Positions 35,750 through 44,628 of a DNA stretch of 64,000 nt are shown piece after piece. Below the pieces are notes generated by a model. It was not told where the DNA came from. It saw only the letters and a list, made by a program, of their open reading frames with translations, and made no database searches. Origin of the DNA: Streptococcus mitis (lineage in GTDB: Bacteria; Bacillota; Bacilli; Lactobacillales; Streptococcaceae); the NCBI RefSeq assembly GCF_000722705.1, contig NZ_JPFW01000007.1, positions 186,001 through 250,000 on the forward strand. The letters are read 5' to 3'. Made by a program: the position numbers and the translations under genes. Positions within the stretch are counted from its first letter, which is position 1; every line of letters starts with the position of its first letter.

Positions 35750-35980
35750 TTAGTAGAGGAGTTCGTAAATCTCCATTGCAATCAAGTCAATGCTGTCAAA
35801 CGTATAAGTTTCGCGAGCTTCGACATCACGAAGGGTAAAGATTGATCCGTTTTCTTCGTCGTGGCTGTATGCAACTTCTGCAACAACAACTCCTTCGCGT
35901 TCAAAATTACGTTTTAAATTTCCGCCGTCTTTTGCCATTGCTTCAAGGCGGTTGATAATTCTAACCAAATGTGATTCCAT
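35750..35980 (-). CDS. YkuJ-like protein (DUF1797)
   Basis: A 76-residue cytoplasmic protein starting MESHLVRIINRLEAMAKDGG, with a helix followed by a three-strand sheet (VVVAEVAYS, SIFTLRDVE, TYTFDSID) and a short helix. This matches the YkuJ/DUF1797 family, small proteins of known fold and unknown function. A good ribosome site (GAAGGAGAATC) precedes it. It is a single-gene unit divergent from the ABC permease. Confidence 0.8.
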   Translation of the reverse strand: MESHLVRIINRLEAMAKDGGNLKRNFEREGVVVAEVAYSHDEENGSIFTLRDVEARETYTFDSIDLIAMEIYELLY

Positions 35981-36127
35981 TTTGATTCTCCTTCATTTCT
36001 TATCGTTACTATTTTACCATAAAGGAGGTCAACTTGACTAGAAAAAACTAAGATTTCTCGCTAATTCTACCAGCTTAAAGTTTTTTTGAATAAATTAGAT
36101 AAAAGATTTGAATTTTAATTCAATTAA

Positions 36128-36136
36128 TGTTATAAT
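36128..36136 (+). promoter_or_regulatory. Extended -10 promoter of the amino-acid ABC pair
   Basis: TGTTATAAT (TGnTATAAT) lies 34 bp before the ATG at 36171. A frame start at 36108 is upstream of this promoter. Confidence 0.55.
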
Positions 36137-36170
36137 CATACAGTATTCTATTTTAGAAAGCAGTGTGACT

Positions 36171-36854
36171 ATGAATTTTTCTTTTTTACCCAAGTATTTA
36201 CCTTATTTTAACTATGGGGCTGTTGTGACGGTTCTTATTTCTATCTGTGTTGTCTTTTTGGGAACTATTTTGGGTGTTGTCTTGGCTTTTGGGCAACGTT
36301 CCAAGTTTAAACCGCTTGTTTGGCTCGCCAACTTGTACGTTTGGATTTTCCGTGGGACACCGATGATGGTTCAGATTATGATTGCCTTTGCTCTTATGCA
36401 TATCAATGCTCCGACTATTCAGGTTGGGATTTTGGGTGTTGATTTGTCTCGCCTGATTCCAGGGATTTTGATTATTTCTATGAATAGTGGTGCTTATGTT
36501 TCTGAGACTGTGCGTGCTGGGATTAATGCAGTTCCTAAGGGTCAGTTAGAGGCGGCCTATTCTTTAGGGATTCGTCCTAAAAATGCGATGCGCTATGTGA
36601 TTTTGCCACAAGCAATCAAAAATATTTTGCCAGCCTTGGGGAACGAATTTATCACTATTATCAAGGATAGTTCCCTCTTATCAGCTATCGGTGTTATGGA
36701 GTTATGGAATGGGGCTACAACAGTTTCTACAACAACCTATCTACCTCTGACACCACTTTTATTTGCAGCCTTTTACTACTTGATTATGACCTCTATTTTG
36801 ACAGTAGCCTTGAAAGCTTTTGAAAAACGTATGGGACAAGGAGATAAAAAATAA
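36171..36854 (+). CDS. Polar amino acid ABC transporter permease
   Basis: From the ATG at 36171 the protein has 227 residues and about five membrane helices. The HisM/GlnP family motif is present as [12 protein letters not shown], and the EAA coupling loop as [20 protein letters not shown]. It pairs with the ATPase that begins at its stop codon (TAATG overlap). No substrate-binding protein gene is adjacent, so the amino acid specificity cannot be read from here. Longer frames extend upstream of the promoter and are rejected. Confidence 0.92.
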   Translation: MNFSFLPKYLPYFNYGAVVTVLISICVVFLGTILGVVLAFGQRSKFKPLVWLANLYVWIFRGTPMMVQIMIAFALMHINAPTIQVGILGVDLSRLIPGILIISMNSGAYVSETVRAGINAVPKGQLEAAYSLGIRPKNAMRYVILPQAIKNILPALGNEFITIIKDSSLLSAIGVMELWNGATTVSTTTYLPLTPLLFAAFYYLIMTSILTVALKAFEKRMGQGDKK

Positions 36855-37588
36855 TGACAGAAACCTTGATAAAAATTGAAAATTTACATAAATCCTTTGG
36901 AAAGAATGAAGTATTGAAGGGCATCAACCTCGAGATTAAAAGAGGAGAAGTTGTCGTTATCATTGGTCCTTCAGGAAGTGGGAAATCTACCTTGCTTCGT
37001 TCTATGAATTTGTTGGAAGAAGCGACCAAGGGGAAGGTTATCTTTGAGGGAGTCGATATTACGGACAAGAAGAATGACCTGTTTGCTATGCGTGAGAAGA
37101 TGGGCATGGTTTTTCAACAATTTAATCTCTTTCCTAATATGACTGTGATGGAAAATATCACCTTGTCTCCTATCAAGACAAAAGGTGAAAGTAAGGAAGT
37201 TGCAGAGAAGAGAGCTCAGGAACTTTTGGAAAAAGTTGGTTTACCAGATAAGGCAACTGCTTATCCACAGAGTTTGTCAGGTGGTCAGCAACAGCGGATT
37301 GCTATTGCGCGTGGTTTAGCTATGGAACCTGATGTTTTGCTCTTTGACGAGCCAACTTCAGCCCTGGACCCTGAAATGGTAGGTGAGGTGTTGGCTGTTA
37401 TGCAAGACTTAGCCAAGTCAGGAATGACCATGGTTATCGTAACGCATGAGATGGGATTCGCTCGTGAGGTGGCAGACCGTGTCATCTTTATGGCAAACGG
37501 TGTGGTTGTTGAAGATGGAACACCTGAACAGATTTTTGAACAAACCCAAGAACAACGGACTAAAGACTTCTTGAGTAAGGTTTTATAA
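36854..37588 (+). CDS. Polar amino acid ABC transporter ATPase (GlnQ-like)
   Basis: A 244-residue ATPase. Walker A is [13 protein letters not shown], the Q-loop is [16 protein letters not shown], the signature is LSGGQQQR, and Walker B is [19 protein letters not shown]. The H-loop is [15 protein letters not shown], characteristic of the polar amino acid class. It energises the adjacent permease. A terminator follows about 55 bp after the stop. Confidence 0.95.
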   Translation: MTETLIKIENLHKSFGKNEVLKGINLEIKRGEVVVIIGPSGSGKSTLLRSMNLLEEATKGKVIFEGVDITDKKNDLFAMREKMGMVFQQFNLFPNMTVMENITLSPIKTKGESKEVAEKRAQELLEKVGLPDKATAYPQSLSGGQQQRIAIARGLAMEPDVLLFDEPTSALDPEMVGEVLAVMQDLAKSGMTMVIVTHEMGFAREVADRVIFMANGVVVEDGTPEQIFEQTQEQRTKDFLSKVL

Positions 37589-37642
37589 GTTAGCTTTGTT
37601 AAGCTATTTGTAGCCAACTTTACATATAAAATATAGATTAAT

Positions 37643-37667
37643 GAAAAGCTCGACTCGAGCTTTTTCT
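37643..37667 (+). terminator. Terminator of the amino-acid ABC pair
   Basis: AAAAGCTCGA and CTCGAGCTTTTT form a hairpin with T-run. Confidence 0.7.
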
Positions 37668-37726
37668 TATAGTTTGAAACTATAGGATAGCTTAGGAAAG
37701 AAGTGTTAGAGAGGATTAGCAGTTTT

Positions 37727-37735
37727 TGATATAAT
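37727..37735 (+). promoter_or_regulatory. Extended -10 promoter of folD
   Basis: TGATATAAT, 31 bp before the ATG at 37766. Confidence 0.5.
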
Positions 37736-37765
37736 GGAAGATATTTGAAAGAAAAGAGAAGTGAT

Positions 37766-38626
37766 ATGACACAGATTATTGATGGGAAGGCTCTAGCAGC
37801 TAAGTTACAAGGACAGCTGGCTGAAAAGACTGAAAGATTAAAGGAAGAAACGGGGCTAGTACCTGGTTTAGTAGTGATTTTGGTTGGGGAGAACCCTGCC
37901 AGCCAAGTCTACGTTCGTAACAAGGAACGTTCTGCACTTGCGGCTGGTTTCCGTAGTGAAGTAGTGAGAATTCCAGATACCATTAGTCAAGCTGAATTGT
38001 TAGACTTGATTGCCAAATACAATCAAGATCCAGCTTGGCATGGAATTTTGGTTCAGTTACCATTACCAAAACATATTGATGAAGAGGCAGTTTTGTTGGC
38101 CATTGACCCAGAAAAGGATGTAGATGGTTTCCATCCCTTAAACATGGGGCGTCTCTGGTCTGGTCATCCAGTCATGATTCCTTCGACACCTGCAGGAATT
38201 ATGGAAATGTTTCATGAATATGGGATTGACTTGGAAGGTAAAAATGCGGTCGTCATCGGTCGTTCCAATATCGTTGGAAAACCCATGGCTCAACTTCTTT
38301 TGGCAAAGAATGCTACAGTGACTTTGACCCATTCACGTACTCATAATCTTGCCAAGGTAGCTGCTAAAGCAGATATTCTTGTAGTAGCAATCGGTCGTGC
38401 CAAGTTTGTGACTGATGACTTTGTCAAACCAGGTGCGGTAGTCATTGACGTTGGGATGAATCGTGATGAAAATGGCAAGCTCTGTGGGGATGTGGATTAT
38501 GAGGCAGTTGCCCCACTTGCTAGCCATATTACACCAGTTCCTGGAGGTGTAGGTCCTATGACCATTACTATGCTGATGGAGCAAACCTATCAGGCAGCCC
38601 TTTGGACTTTGGAGAGAAAATTTTAA
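37766..38626 (+). CDS. folD: Methylenetetrahydrofolate dehydrogenase/cyclohydrolase
   Basis: The ATG at 37766 gives 286 residues; a TTG at 37745 is unlikely to be used. Landmarks: [20 protein letters not shown] (with the catalytic tyrosine and lysine), [23 protein letters not shown], and the NADP site [37 protein letters not shown] near the C-terminus is invariant in FolD. It interconverts 5,10-methylene-, methenyl- and 10-formyl-tetrahydrofolate for purine and fMet synthesis. It is a single-gene transcript with terminator. Confidence 0.97.
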   Translation: MTQIIDGKALAAKLQGQLAEKTERLKEETGLVPGLVVILVGENPASQVYVRNKERSALAAGFRSEVVRIPDTISQAELLDLIAKYNQDPAWHGILVQLPLPKHIDEEAVLLAIDPEKDVDGFHPLNMGRLWSGHPVMIPSTPAGIMEMFHEYGIDLEGKNAVVIGRSNIVGKPMAQLLLAKNATVTLTHSRTHNLAKVAAKADILVVAIGRAKFVTDDFVKPGAVVIDVGMNRDENGKLCGDVDYEAVAPLASHITPVPGGVGPMTITMLMEQTYQAALWTLERKF

Positions 38627-38638
38627 AAGTAAGTTTAT

Positions 38639-38664
38639 AAAAGGAGGTATGCGCTTCCTTTTTG
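38639..38664 (+). terminator. Terminator after folD
   Basis: AAAAGGAGG, a loop and CTTCCTTTTT lie 13 bp after the folD stop. Confidence 0.65.
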
Positions 38665-38689
38665 TTGTATAATGGAGTGAGGTGATTAG

Positions 38690-39511
38690 ATGATTTTAAA
38701 AATTTATAATGGAGAATATAGTTTACAATGGGATAGAATATACTACTTAGCACTAATTGATTATCCAAATATTCAAGAGTGGGAATTAGAAAAAATTGCT
38801 AAATTTATAGCTTACGAAAAACTTCATAGACGTCAAACAAGTATTGAGTGTGCTGATTCTTATTTAAAAAAAGAAATTTTAGATTACATCTGTCAGCATC
38901 CCTTTCTGCCACCATTTACCCCTACAGATAAAAGAGTAGCCTCGACTTATGATCTACATAAGAGGTTAGTGACTTCAGACTACTGTAGTCATACTACGAC
39001 TATAGATGCAGCGATTTCTATCTTTAAAACAGGTCAGATTTTATCTGCTGTGAAAGCCTTTGGGCGAGATGCTGAGGAGTTGGTTTTGGATAGTAGAAAT
39101 GCTGCATCGGATCCGATAGATTATTTTGACTATGTCATGTTAGGGTGGTCAAATACAAGTTCTGGTTATCGATTAGCGATGGAGCGTTTATTAGGTCGAG
39201 CTCCTTCAGAGAAAGAATTACAAGACAAGTTTATTCCTGGAGTAAGTTTTCATTTTATCTATACAGATTTGATTAAAGTTACTGGTTATATTTTTGATGG
39301 CTATCATGTTGCAAAAATTAAGGACATGCTTAATTTATTAAGTGAGTTGTATATTTGCATTATTCCAACTCATAATAAGAGCCAATTTGAAAATATTATT
39401 CCAACCAAAATACAAGATAGGGTGTATTATCTTGACTATGCTGGAGAAGACTTAGAAGAGTGGACTAAGAAAGTCTATCAAGTTGTTTTAAAACAATCAG
39501 ATAAAGGATAG
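38690..39511 (+). CDS. Uncharacterised protein with possible ADP-ribosyltransferase-like features
   Basis: A 273-residue soluble protein without signal peptide. Ribosome site GAGGTGAT and promoter -10 TATAAT (38668-38673) precede it. I do not recognise a named family. The centre reads SHTTTIDAAISIFKTGQIL, then SAVKAFGRDAEELV, then an extended strand GVSFHFIYTDLIKVTGYIF. A histidine followed by a helix and an I(L)-x2-G-x-(I/L) turn is the pattern seen at the start of DarT/PARP-fold proteins, but a full H-Y-E triad cannot be demonstrated. nnrD follows 13 bases later, so the pair forms an operon; the NAD link is suggestive only. Confidence 0.6.
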   Translation: MILKIYNGEYSLQWDRIYYLALIDYPNIQEWELEKIAKFIAYEKLHRRQTSIECADSYLKKEILDYICQHPFLPPFTPTDKRVASTYDLHKRLVTSDYCSHTTTIDAAISIFKTGQILSAVKAFGRDAEELVLDSRNAASDPIDYFDYVMLGWSNTSSGYRLAMERLLGRAPSEKELQDKFIPGVSFHFIYTDLIKVTGYIFDGYHVAKIKDMLNLLSELYICIIPTHNKSQFENIIPTKIQDRVYYLDYAGEDLEEWTKKVYQVVLKQSDKG

Positions 39512-39524
39512 TTGAGGAAAAAAG

Positions 39525-40367
39525 ATGAAAGTGATTGAGCAAGCATTATTAGAAAAAGTCATTATTGAACGTTCTCGTACCAGTCATAAAGGAGACTATG
39601 GCCGTCTGTTGTTGCTGGGTGGTACCTATCCTTATGGTGGTGCCATCATCATGGCTGCTTTGGCAGCTGTTAAAAGTGGTGCAGGATTGGTGACCGTTGG
39701 AACAGATAGGGAAAATATCCCAGCTCTGCACAGCTATTTACCTGAGGCTATGGCCTTTTCTATTCAAGACCAGCAATTGTTAAAAGAGCAATTGGAGAAG
39801 GCAGAAGTTATCTTGCTAGGATCTGGTTTACGAGACGATACTTTTGGAGAAAATCTAGTAAAACAGGTATTTGCTAGCTTAAAACAGAATCAGATTTTGA
39901 TTGTAGACGGAGGTGCCTTGACCATTCTTTCTAGGATAAGTTTGTCATTTCCTTCGAGTCAGCTTATCCTAACTCCCCACCAAAAAGAATGGGAAAAGCT
40001 GTCTGGTATTGCTATTGAAAAGCAAAACGAAGATGCAACGGCTAGTGCCCTGACTTCCTTCCCTCAAGGAACAATTTTGGTAGAGAAAGGTGCGGCTACT
40101 CGTATTTGGCAAGCTGGCCAATCAGATTATTACCAGTTACAGGTTGGCGGTCCCTATCAGGCGACTGGAGGAATGGGAGATACACTTGCTGGGATGATTG
40201 CAGGATTTGCAGGCCAATTCCAACAGGCCAGTCTCTACGAGCGTGTGGCAGTAGCGACTCATCTTCATTCAGCTATTGCTCAAGAACTAGCACAAGAACA
40301 TTATGTGATCTTGCCGACGGAGATTAGTAATTATCTTCCAGAAGCAATGAAAAATGTCTCAAAATAG
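39525..40367 (+). CDS. nnrD: ADP-dependent NAD(P)H-hydrate dehydratase
   Basis: A 280-residue ribokinase-fold enzyme, equivalent to the C-terminal half of YjeF. SHKGDYGRLLLLGGTYPYGG near the start, LTPHQKEWEKL and the GGMGDTLAGMIAGF glycine-rich motif (catalytic aspartate) are diagnostic. It repairs hydrated NADH and NADPH using ADP. The epimerase half (NnrE) is not fused, as expected for this group. It appears co-transcribed with the uncharacterised gene just upstream. Confidence 0.93.
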   Translation: MKVIEQALLEKVIIERSRTSHKGDYGRLLLLGGTYPYGGAIIMAALAAVKSGAGLVTVGTDRENIPALHSYLPEAMAFSIQDQQLLKEQLEKAEVILLGSGLRDDTFGENLVKQVFASLKQNQILIVDGGALTILSRISLSFPSSQLILTPHQKEWEKLSGIAIEKQNEDATASALTSFPQGTILVEKGAATRIWQAGQSDYYQLQVGGPYQATGGMGDTLAGMIAGFAGQFQQASLYERVAVATHLHSAIAQELAQEHYVILPTEISNYLPEAMKNVSK

Positions 40368-40418
40368 GCTGGGCTAGAATTTAATTTGAGTGGGAAATTT
40401 AGAAAAATGTTCTAAGAT

Positions 40419-40466
40419 AAAACGCACAATATCAAGTTTTTTATACCTGATAATATGCGTTTTTAT
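40419..40466 (+). terminator. Terminator after nnrD
   Basis: AAAACGCACAATATCA and TGATAATATGCGTTTTT form an imperfect long stem. Confidence 0.6.
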
Positions 40467-41079
40467 AATTTTGAAATCTCTGTGATCTTTTATACTCATT
40501 TAAAATGATACTGTACCTTTTTGTTGACAATTCATTAAAAAATATAGCAGATTGGAATAAGATTTAGATAAATCACTTGGGGCATTCAAATTAATTTTTA
40601 AAAATGCTTTAGAAGTTAATTTGTGCTATTCTAACTTCAATTTACTATATCTTAGTTCAAGTAGACATCCTGAGCAATGTTAATTACTTTTAAAACCAAT
40701 CATTTCAATAATTAGATTCATTCTCAATCCAACCTTTTCCTTCAACTTCGATAGGCTGTTGAAAAAATTTTAAAGAACTTTACTTTGCCAAATATATTTT
40801 CTACCCTAATTATATCTCTATTTTATTACTTTTTGTATCACAGGAAGTCAATTATGAGAAATTTGGGAAAAGACAGTTCAAATGGAAAAAAGAAACGGAA
40901 ATAATTTTATAATAATGAATGTTCTTGTTTAATTGCTTTTTTTATTCATTTTATAAATTTTTAAAAATAATAATAAAGAATTTCTGAAATGAAAATATTT
41001 TCAATCTCATTTTATTGTTTTAATGTTGCCGCAAATAGAATATTTGATGTTTCCAATTTTTGAATAATAAAGGTATACA
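40467..41079. other. Long AT-rich intergenic stretch without genes
   Basis: About 600 bp with frequent stops in all frames and no ribosome sites. Short strand-rich tracts (for example AATAATAATAAAG near 40967) and no clear hairpin were seen. It may be remnant DNA from a lost gene or mobile element, but no end repeats or transposase fragments could be recognised. Confidence 0.5.
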
Positions 41080-41088
41080 TGATATAAT
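41080..41088 (+). promoter_or_regulatory. Extended -10 promoter of the rpiA-deoB-punA operon
   Basis: TGATATAAT, 30 bp before the GTG start of rpiA. Confidence 0.55.
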
Positions 41089-41117
41089 GAAAGTAGCTCT
41101 CTAATGGAGGTATTTGA

Positions 41118-41801
41118 GTGGAAAATCTGAAGAAAATGGCAGGTATCAGGGCTGCTGAGTTTGTTACTGATGGTATGGTAGTCGGACTTGGAACTGGCTC
41201 TACTGCCTATTATTTCGTGGAGGAAATCGGTCGTCGAATCAAGGAAGAAGGCTTGCAGATTACAGCTGTGACGACTTCTAGTGTAACCAGTAAACAGGCA
41301 GAAGGACTCAATATCCCTCTTAAGTCTATTGACCAAGTGGACTCTGTTGATGTGACGGTTGATGGGGCGGATGAAGTGGATAATCAGTTTAATGGAATCA
41401 AAGGCGGTGGTGGTGCTCTTCTGATGGAGAAGGTTGTCGCAACGCCCTCAAAAGAATATATTTGGGTAGTGGATGAAAGCAAGCTGGTAGACAAACTAGG
41501 TGCTTTTAAATTGCCAGTAGAAGTGGTTCAGTATGGCGCAGAACAGGTCTTTCGTCGTTTTGAGCGAGCTGGCTACAAACCAAGTTTCCGTGAAAAAGAC
41601 GGCCAACGTTTTGTGACTGATATGCAGAACTTTATCATTGACCTTGCCTTGGATGTCATTGAAGATCCAATTGCTTTCGGACAAGAACTGGACCATGTCG
41701 TTGGTGTCGTGGAGCATGGATTATTCAACCAAATGGTGGACAAGGTCATCGTTGCTGGACGAGATGGAGTTCAGATTTTAACTTCAAACAAAGGAAAATA
41801 G
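41118..41801 (+). CDS. rpiA: Ribose-5-phosphate isomerase A
   Basis: A 227-residue enzyme with GTG start behind [33 protein letters not shown] and [15 protein letters not shown] are the conserved substrate-binding loops. [14 protein letters not shown] follows. It interconverts ribose-5-phosphate and ribulose-5-phosphate. Placement ahead of deoB and nucleoside phosphorylases lets ribose from nucleosides enter the pentose phosphate pathway. Confidence 0.97.
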   Translation: MENLKKMAGIRAAEFVTDGMVVGLGTGSTAYYFVEEIGRRIKEEGLQITAVTTSSVTSKQAEGLNIPLKSIDQVDSVDVTVDGADEVDNQFNGIKGGGGALLMEKVVATPSKEYIWVVDESKLVDKLGAFKLPVEVVQYGAEQVFRRFERAGYKPSFREKDGQRFVTDMQNFIIDLALDVIEDPIAFGQELDHVVGVVEHGLFNQMVDKVIVAGRDGVQILTSNKGK

Positions 41802-41814
41802 GAGGAGATACACT

Positions 41815-43026
41815 ATGTCAAAATTTAATCGTATTCACTTGGTGGTACTAGATTCTGTAGGAATCGGTGCTGCACCAGATGCTAATAACTTTGTCAATGC
41901 AGGGGTTCCAGATGGAGCTTCTGACACACTGGGACACATTTCAAAAACAGTTGGTCTGAATGTGCCAAACATGGCTAAAATCGGTCTAGGAAATATTCCT
42001 CGTGAAACTCCTCTTAAGACTGTAGCAGCTGAAAGCAATCCAACTGGATATGCAACAAAATTAGAAGAAGTATCTCTTGGTAAGGATACCATGACTGGAC
42101 ACTGGGAAATCATGGGACTCAACATTACGGAGCCTTTCGATACTTTCTGGAACGGATTCCCAGAAGAAATCTTGACAAAAATCGAAGAATTCTCAGGACG
42201 CAAAGTCATTCGTGAAGCAAATAAACCTTACTCAGGAACGGCTGTTATCGATGACTTTGGACCACGTCAGATGGAAACTGGCGAATTGATTATTTATACT
42301 TCAGCTGACCCTGTTTTGCAAATTGCTGCTCACGAAGACATTATTCCTTTGGATGAACTTTATCGTATTTGTGAATACGCTCGTTCGATTACCCTTGAGC
42401 GCCCAGCTCTTCTAGGTCGTATCATTGCCCGTCCTTATGTAGGTGAGCCTGGTAACTTCACTCGTACAGCAAATCGTCGTGACTTGGCTGTATCTCCATT
42501 TGCACCAACTGTGTTGGATAAACTCAATGAAGCAGGTATCGATACTTATGCTGTTGGTAAAATCAACGATATCTTTAACGGTGCTGGTATCAACCATGAT
42601 ATGGGTCACAACAAGTCAAATAGTCATGGAATTGACACACTGTTGAAGACTATGGGCCTTGCTGAGTTTGAAAAAGGATTCTCCTTCACAAACTTGGTAG
42701 ACTTTGATGCTCTTTACGGCCACCGTCGTAATGCTCATGGTTACCGTGATTGTTTGCATGAGTTTGATGAACGCTTACCTGAAATTATCGCAGCCATGAG
42801 AGAGAATGATCTTCTCTTGATTACAGCGGACCATGGAAATGACCCAACTTATGCAGGAACAGACCACACTCGTGAATATATTCCATTGTTGGCCTATAGC
42901 CCTTCCTTTAAAGGAAATGGTCTCATTCCTGTCGGACATTTTGCAGATATCTCAGCGACAGTTGCGGATAACTTTGGTGTGGAAACTGCCATGATTGGGG
43001 AAAGTTTCTTAGATAAATTGGTATAA
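41815..43026 (+). CDS. deoB: Phosphopentomutase
   Basis: A 403-residue alkaline-phosphatase-fold enzyme. It starts [20 protein letters not shown] (first metal site), has [15 protein letters not shown] with the phosphorylated threonine, and [20 protein letters not shown] with the second metal site. It converts (deoxy)ribose-1-phosphate to the 5-phosphate, joining nucleoside phosphorylases to rpiA and deoC. It starts 13 bases after rpiA with GGAGGAG upstream. Confidence 0.97.
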   Translation: MSKFNRIHLVVLDSVGIGAAPDANNFVNAGVPDGASDTLGHISKTVGLNVPNMAKIGLGNIPRETPLKTVAAESNPTGYATKLEEVSLGKDTMTGHWEIMGLNITEPFDTFWNGFPEEILTKIEEFSGRKVIREANKPYSGTAVIDDFGPRQMETGELIIYTSADPVLQIAAHEDIIPLDELYRICEYARSITLERPALLGRIIARPYVGEPGNFTRTANRRDLAVSPFAPTVLDKLNEAGIDTYAVGKINDIFNGAGINHDMGHNKSNSHGIDTLLKTMGLAEFEKGFSFTNLVDFDALYGHRRNAHGYRDCLHEFDERLPEIIAAMRENDLLLITADHGNDPTYAGTDHTREYIPLLAYSPSFKGNGLIPVGHFADISATVADNFGVETAMIGESFLDKLV

Positions 43027-43027
43027 G

Positions 43028-43570
43028 ATGACACGATATGCTTTACTGGTAAGGGGCATTAATGTAGGTGGGAAAAATAAGGTTGTCATGGAGCAACTTC
43101 GTCAAGAACTGACAGAGTTGGGACTGGAAAAGGTTGAGACCTACATCAACAGTGGCAATATTTTCTTTACTTCGACAGCTCCCAAAGCCCAATTGGTTGA
43201 AAAGTTAGAGGCTTTCTTTACAGTCCATTATCCATTTATTCAGAGCTTTTCTTTGCTGGGTCAGGAAGATTATGAAGAAGAGCTGAATAATCTGCCAGAT
43301 TGGTGGACCAAAGACCTAGCTCGAAAAGATGTGCTCTTCTACACGGAGAGTTTGGCTGTGGATCAAGTCATCGAGAAAGTGAACAGTTTGGAACTGGAAG
43401 ATGAAGTGGTTCATTTTGGAAGACTTGGGATTTTCTGGGGGAAATTCTCCGAGGAATCCTACTATGCAACTGCCTATCATAAGTACTTGCTCAAGATGCC
43501 CTTTTATCGCAACATCACCATTCGCAATGCTAAAACTTTTGACAAAATCGGTCAAATGCTAAAAAAATAA
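43028..43570 (+). CDS. DUF1697 family protein
   Basis: A 180-residue soluble protein, one base after deoB. It opens TRYALLVRGINVGGKNKVVM, continues TYINSGNIFFTST and closes RNITIRNAKTFDKIGQMLKK, all typical of DUF1697. The fold is known for the family but no activity has been established. Its presence inside the nucleoside operon is conserved in related streptococci as I recall, and suggests co-expression rather than a proven role. Confidence 0.88.
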   Translation: MTRYALLVRGINVGGKNKVVMEQLRQELTELGLEKVETYINSGNIFFTSTAPKAQLVEKLEAFFTVHYPFIQSFSLLGQEDYEEELNNLPDWWTKDLARKDVLFYTESLAVDQVIEKVNSLELEDEVVHFGRLGIFWGKFSEESYYATAYHKYLLKMPFYRNITIRNAKTFDKIGQMLKK

Positions 43571-43585
43571 TAAAGGAGACACACA

Positions 43586-44395
43586 ATGACATTTTTAGAT
43601 AAAATCAATGAAACAGCTGCCTTCCTGAAAGACAAGGGAATACTAGCGCCTGAGTTCGGTCTAATCCTTGGATCAGGACTTGGAGAATTGGCAGAAGAAA
43701 TCGAAAATCCAGTTGTAGTAGACTATGCTGAGATTCCAAACTGGGGCCGTTCGACAGTAGTCGGTCACGCTGGTAAATTGGTATATGGAGAACTTGCAGG
43801 TCGCATGGTCTTGGCTCTTCAAGGTCGTTTCCATTTCTATGAAGGAAATCCTCTGGAAGTCGTGACTTTCCCAGTACGTGTCATGAAAGTTCTCGGATGT
43901 GAAGGTGTCATTGTAACTAATGCAGCTGGAGGTATTGGATTTGGTCCTGGTACCTTGATGGCTATCTCAGACCATATCAATATGACGGGGCAAAACCCAT
44001 TAATGGGTGAAAACTTGGATGATTTTGGTCCACGTTTCCCAGATATGTCTAAAGCCTACACACCAGAATACCGTGCAACTGCCCATGAAGTGGCTAAAAA
44101 ACTTGGTATCAAGCTTGATGAAGGTGTCTATATCGGTGTAACTGGTCCGACTTATGAAACCCCAGCAGAGATTCGTGCCTATAAGACATTGGGAGCAGAT
44201 GCAGTCGGTATGTCCACTGTTCCTGAAGTTATTGTAGCAGCTCACTCAGGCTTGAAAGTTCTAGGAATTTCATGTATTACTAACCATGCTGCAGGATTCC
44301 AAGAAGAACTCAACCACGAAGAAGTTGTAGAAGTAACCGAACGTGTCAAAGGTGATTTCAAAGGCTTGCTCAAAGCGATTCTTGCTGAACTATGA
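43586..44395 (+). CDS. punA: Purine nucleoside phosphorylase I (trimeric type)
   Basis: A 269-residue enzyme of the low-molecular-mass trimeric class: LILGSGLGELAEEI (phosphate-binding), VVGHAGKLVYGEL, LQGRFHFYEGNPLEVVTFPV, VTNAAGGIGFGPGTLM, and GPTYETPAEIR with VGMSTVPEVIVAAHSGLKVL. It splits inosine and guanosine with phosphate. A hexameric counterpart, deoD, lies 3.2 kb downstream; in related genomes the two are close together, and here the large secreted-lipase gene intervenes. Confidence 0.96.
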   Translation: MTFLDKINETAAFLKDKGILAPEFGLILGSGLGELAEEIENPVVVDYAEIPNWGRSTVVGHAGKLVYGELAGRMVLALQGRFHFYEGNPLEVVTFPVRVMKVLGCEGVIVTNAAGGIGFGPGTLMAISDHINMTGQNPLMGENLDDFGPRFPDMSKAYTPEYRATAHEVAKKLGIKLDEGVYIGVTGPTYETPAEIRAYKTLGADAVGMSTVPEVIVAAHSGLKVLGISCITNHAAGFQEELNHEEVVEVTERVKGDFKGLLKAILAEL

Positions 44396-44628
44396 GAAAG
44401 AAAAATAAGTAGGAAAGCATTTCTGTAAGTTGGAAGATGAATGAAACAATTAACTTCCATATAGAATTATGATATAAAATTGAATGAGGTTCCTATACTT
44501 TTACAAACCTCATCAAATCCTTGTTAACCAAGTATAAAAATGAAACTGTGACGCTAAGGGAGATTAGCTGATTGGAGAATATTGTTGGTAAAGAGGGTGA
44601 AAAAAATAAAAGAAAGATATATGAATAA

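Noticed and set aside
35651-35845. Rightward 64-codon frame
   Set aside because: It runs through the terminator and the reverse of the YkuJ-like gene, with no ribosome site.
36108-36170. Upstream start for the amino-acid permease
   Set aside because: The -10 TATAAT at 36131-36136 falls inside it.
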